Assembly (NCBI GenBank): GCA_036504215.1
Contig: DASXVO010000081.1
Coordinates: forward strand, 1 to 64,000
DNA: 64,000 bases
Reading direction: 5' to 3'
Source of the DNA: Vicinamibacterales bacterium
GTDB lineage: Bacteria > Acidobacteriota > Vicinamibacteria > Vicinamibacterales > Fen-181
A model generated the notes under the pieces. That model was not told where the DNA came from, ran no database searches, and saw nothing but the letters and a program-made list of their open reading frames with translations. How positions within the stretch are numbered: the first letter of the stretch is position 1; the number at the start of each line of letters is the position of its first letter. This document shows, one piece after another, positions 61,837 through 64,000 of this stretch. The position numbers and the translations under genes were made by a program.

Positions 61837-64000
61837 TCATTTCGAAGATGATGCCCGGCGGCGATGGATCACCTTCAGGAGTTCGAACCAGATGATGCTC
61901 GCGGTACCGACGGCCAGACAGAGCAGGACGTCCTGCAGCGTGAGGTACGAGAACCGGAAGACCGCGCGGATTGCCGGGACGTAGAGGGCCACGACGAGAA
62001 ATACGGCCGCACCACCAACCACCCACCAGAGCGCACGGTTCGGCGATCCAATCCTCGAGACAATCGTCTCCGACCACGATCGGTTCGCCAGGATCAAGCC
62101 GATGTTCGCCGCGATCAGTGTCGTGAATGACAGCGCCCGCGCCTCTTCCTCTCCCAGGCCTCTCGACTCCGCCACGGCGAACATGCCCGCGACGAGGACG
62201 AGCACCACCAGGCCCTGCAGCAGGCTGACGCCCAGCGTCCGGAGCCCGAACAGGCGCTCGCGCGGGTCGCGCGGCGGGCGGCGCATCACGTTGGCCTCCT
62301 CACCCTCTGCCTCGAACACCACCGAGCACGCCGGATCGATAATCAGCTCGAGGAAGACGATGTGCACGGGCAGCAGCGCGAGGGGCCAGCGGAACAGCAC
62401 CGGAAGGAGCGACATCCCGGCGATCGGAATGTGGATCGCCAGAATGTAGGCCATTGCCTTCTTCAGGTTGTCGAAGATGCGGCGGCCCAGGCGCACGGCC
62501 TGCACGATCGACGTGAAGTCGTCGTCCAGCAGGACGAGTGACGCCGCCTCGCGCGCGACGTCCGTGCCGCGCCCGCCCATCGCGATGCCAATGTGGGCGG
62601 CCTTGAGCGCGGGGGCGTCGTTCACGCCGTCGCCGGTCATCGCGACGACGTCACCGTTGGCCTTGAGTGCCTGGACGAGGCGCAGTTTCTGCTCCGGCAC
62701 CACGCGCGCGAAGATGTTCGTCGTCTTCACGCACGCCCGGAGCGCCTCGTCGCTCATGCCGTCGAGTTCCGCGCCGGTGACCACCGCATGCGTGGCCAGC
62801 CCCACCTGCCGGCCGATGTTCACCGCCGTCCCGGGGTAGTCGCCGGTGATCATCACCACCCGGATGCCGGCGGTTCCGCACTCCCGGACGGCGTCGACCG
62901 CAGTCGGCCGGACCGGGTCTTCGAGGCCCACCAGGCCCAACAGCTCGAACGTGAAGTCGTGCTGTTCTCCGGGCAGCGCCTCGGGCCGGATCGTCGCGCG
63001 CGCCACGCCAAGCACTCGAAGGCCATCGGCCGCCATTGCCACGACTTCCCCGGACAGCGTGGCCAGCTCGGCCTCGCTCAGGTGGCACAGGTCGGCGATC
63101 GCCTCAGGCGCTCCCTTGGAGGCAATCACGTAGTCCTCGGTCTCACGTGACTTCCACACGTGCGACATCGCCAGCAGGTGCTCCGACAACGGATACTCGC
63201 GAACGAGCGTCCAGTCGTCGTGCAGATGCTCTGTCTGCGCCAGGTAGCGCAATCCGAGCTGCTTGAACGCCTTCTCCATCGGATCGAACGGATCGCGATG
63301 GCTGGCAAGGATGGCGAACTCGACCACCTCGTGGAATGCTTCGGGCAGGCCCGCGCCGTCCGCCAGGATGTCGAGTGTGTGCCAGGGAGGCTCGCCAGGG
63401 ACAGAGTGGGCACGGGCGTCCCGCCCGGTCGGCAGGACAGACGAGCCGCCTGTCTCACTCAGCAGTTCCTGAGTGGCACGGGCGTCCCGCCCGTGGGAAG
63501 GGCCCGCGCACCCCAGTCGCCGCACCGCCATCTGGTTCAGCGTCAGCGTCCCCGTCTTGTCCACGCACAGCACGGTGGCCGCCCCGAGCGTCTCGATGAC
63601 CGGCACCCGGCGCGTCAACACCTGCCGCTGCGACAACCTCCAGGCTCCCAGCGCCAGGAAGATCGTCAGGACAACGGGGAATTCTTCGGGCAGCGTGGCC
63701 ATGGCCAGCGTGAGGCCGACCAGCAACCCCTGCAGCCAGTTCCCGCGCGTCAGGCCGTAGACGACCACGACGATGACGCAGAGCGACGCACCAAGGATCG
63801 CGAGGCGCCGCACGAGCTGTCCGGTCTCCCGCTCGACCGCCGTGGCTTCGGTCTCCACCGTCTGCAGCGCCCGGCCGATCTTCCCGAGTTCGGTCCGAGG
63901 CCCGGTGTGGCGAACCTGTGCGATGCCCTGTCCTTGCACCACGAGCGAGCCGGAGAAGACGAACGGCAGATCGTCCCCGCCAGGGCGTGCGGGCTCCTGC
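61837..64000 (-). CDS. P-type cation-transporting ATPase (Ca2+/cation type), N-terminus beyond window
   Basis: The frame is open to the right edge (first residues seen QEPARPGGDDLPFVFSGSL), so about 200 N-terminal residues are missing. It shows TM4 with LAMATLPEEFPVVLTIFLAL, the phosphorylation site CVDKTGTLTLNQM, the hinge AMTGDGVNDAPALKAAHIG, and six C-terminal TM helices. PEEFP rather than PEGLP sets it apart from classical SERCA, so the ion is uncertain. Directly after the phosphorylation site lies an insert (GPSHGRDARATQELL..., ...TGRDARAHSV) from the dispersed hairpin repeat. It is convergent with the 36-residue gene. Confidence 0.9.
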   Translation of the reverse strand, partial: QEPARPGGDDLPFVFSGSLVVQGQGIAQVRHTGPRTELGKIGRALQTVETEATAVERETGQLVRRLAILGASLCVIVVVVYGLTRGNWLQGLLVGLTLAMATLPEEFPVVLTIFLALGAWRLSQRQVLTRRVPVIETLGAATVLCVDKTGTLTLNQMAVRRLGCAGPSHGRDARATQELLSETGGSSVLPTGRDARAHSVPGEPPWHTLDILADGAGLPEAFHEVVEFAILASHRDPFDPMEKAFKQLGLRYLAQTEHLHDDWTLVREYPLSEHLLAMSHVWKSRETEDYVIASKGAPEAIADLCHLSEAELATLSGEVVAMAADGLRVLGVARATIRPEALPGEQHDFTFELLGLVGLEDPVRPTAVDAVRECGTAGIRVVMITGDYPGTAVNIGRQVGLATHAVVTGAELDGMSDEALRACVKTTNIFARVVPEQKLRLVQALKANGDVVAMTGDGVNDAPALKAAHIGIAMGGRGTDVAREAASLVLLDDDFTSIVQAVRLGRRIFDNLKKAMAYILAIHIPIAGMSLLPVLFRWPLALLPVHIVFLELIIDPACSVVFEAEGEEANVMRRPPRDPRERLFGLRTLGVSLLQGLVVLVLVAGMFAVAESRGLGEEEARALSFTTLIAANIGLILANRSWSETIVSRIGSPNRALWWVVGGAAVFLVVALYVPAIRAVFRFSYLTLQDVLLCLAVGTASIIWFELLKVIHRRRASSSK
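63403..63497. repeat. Two hairpin repeat copies in frame inside the P-type ATPase
   Basis: Two copies of the GGCACGGGCGTCCCGCCCG core lie at about 63409-63428 and 63476-63495, about 67 bases apart. The second is a perfect stem, CACGGGCG (63477-63484), TCC, CGCCCGTG (63488-63495). They encode GRDARA and HGRDARAT in the protein. Between them is unrelated text with its own GACAG repeats. Confidence 0.85.

Overview
The window is a high-GC, gene-dense bacterial chromosome segment. The style suggests a soil Acidobacteriota, probably Vicinamibacteria: large hybrid sensor kinases, one with a beta-propeller sensor; secreted M14 and M61-type peptidases; and short dispersed repeats that run in frame through genes (hairpin repeats that read as HGRDARAT in protein). 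That placement is inference; no rRNA or marker set is present to prove it.

Left part (0.3-11.2 kb, + strand). A PhzF-family gene is followed by a compact citrate lyase operon, citC-citD-(PPC-domain gene)-citE-citF-citX-citG. It encodes all three lyase subunits and the enzymes that make, attach and acetylate the prosthetic group, but no citrate transporter. A hairpin repeat array starts directly after the citG stop. Next is a cell-wall/RNA operon: N-acetylmuramoyl-L-alanine amidase, GerMN protein, RNase PH, RdgB and an S4 RNA-binding protein; the GerM-rph-rdgB order resembles Bacillus.

11.4-29.7 kb. This holds a cold-shock gene with a structured leader, a secreted phosphoesterase, tRNA-Pro(UGG), a DUF3788 gene beside an XRE antitoxin remnant, and an SRPBCC/ArsR pair whose promoter is framed by two identical palindromes. 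It continues with a eukaryote-type double-domain phosphofructokinase, a TIM-barrel protein, a very large propeller hybrid kinase, chorismate mutase AroH, Tex, and a fructose-type PTS in which HPr, enzyme I and EIIA are one polypeptide.

29.7-45 kb. An M61-like peptidase, an agmatinase-family ureohydrolase and a DUF1338/HglS-type dioxygenase lie on the minus strand, followed by a PilZ protein, two membrane proteins, ferritin, a hybrid kinase and an rRNA methyltransferase of the SpoU type. A four-gene signalling/stress unit follows: hybrid kinase, OmpR-type regulator, sensor kinase and HtrA protease. Direct repeats with 11-bp spacing precede htrA, giving a Cpx-like layout.

45-64 kb. This contains a spinster-type MFS transporter, an M14 carboxypeptidase translationally coupled to a catalytically dead paralogue, a 5-methyluridine RNA methyltransferase carrying two in-frame repeat expansions, and an RNB-domain ribonuclease. 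A DmsA-DmsB-like fusion follows whose joint is itself a repeat array, with a DmsC-like membrane subunit. Then come a candidate bacterial gasdermin, an NRAMP-related transporter paired with a stand-alone MgtE-type regulatory (PRC/MgtE-N/CBS) protein, a 36-residue membrane peptide, and a P-type cation ATPase cut by the right edge.

The strongest leads are the gasdermin candidate, the eukaryote-like PFK, the NRAMP/MgtE-regulator pairing, the dead/alive peptidase pair, and several unrelated short-repeat families placed exactly at gene ends or inside reading frames.
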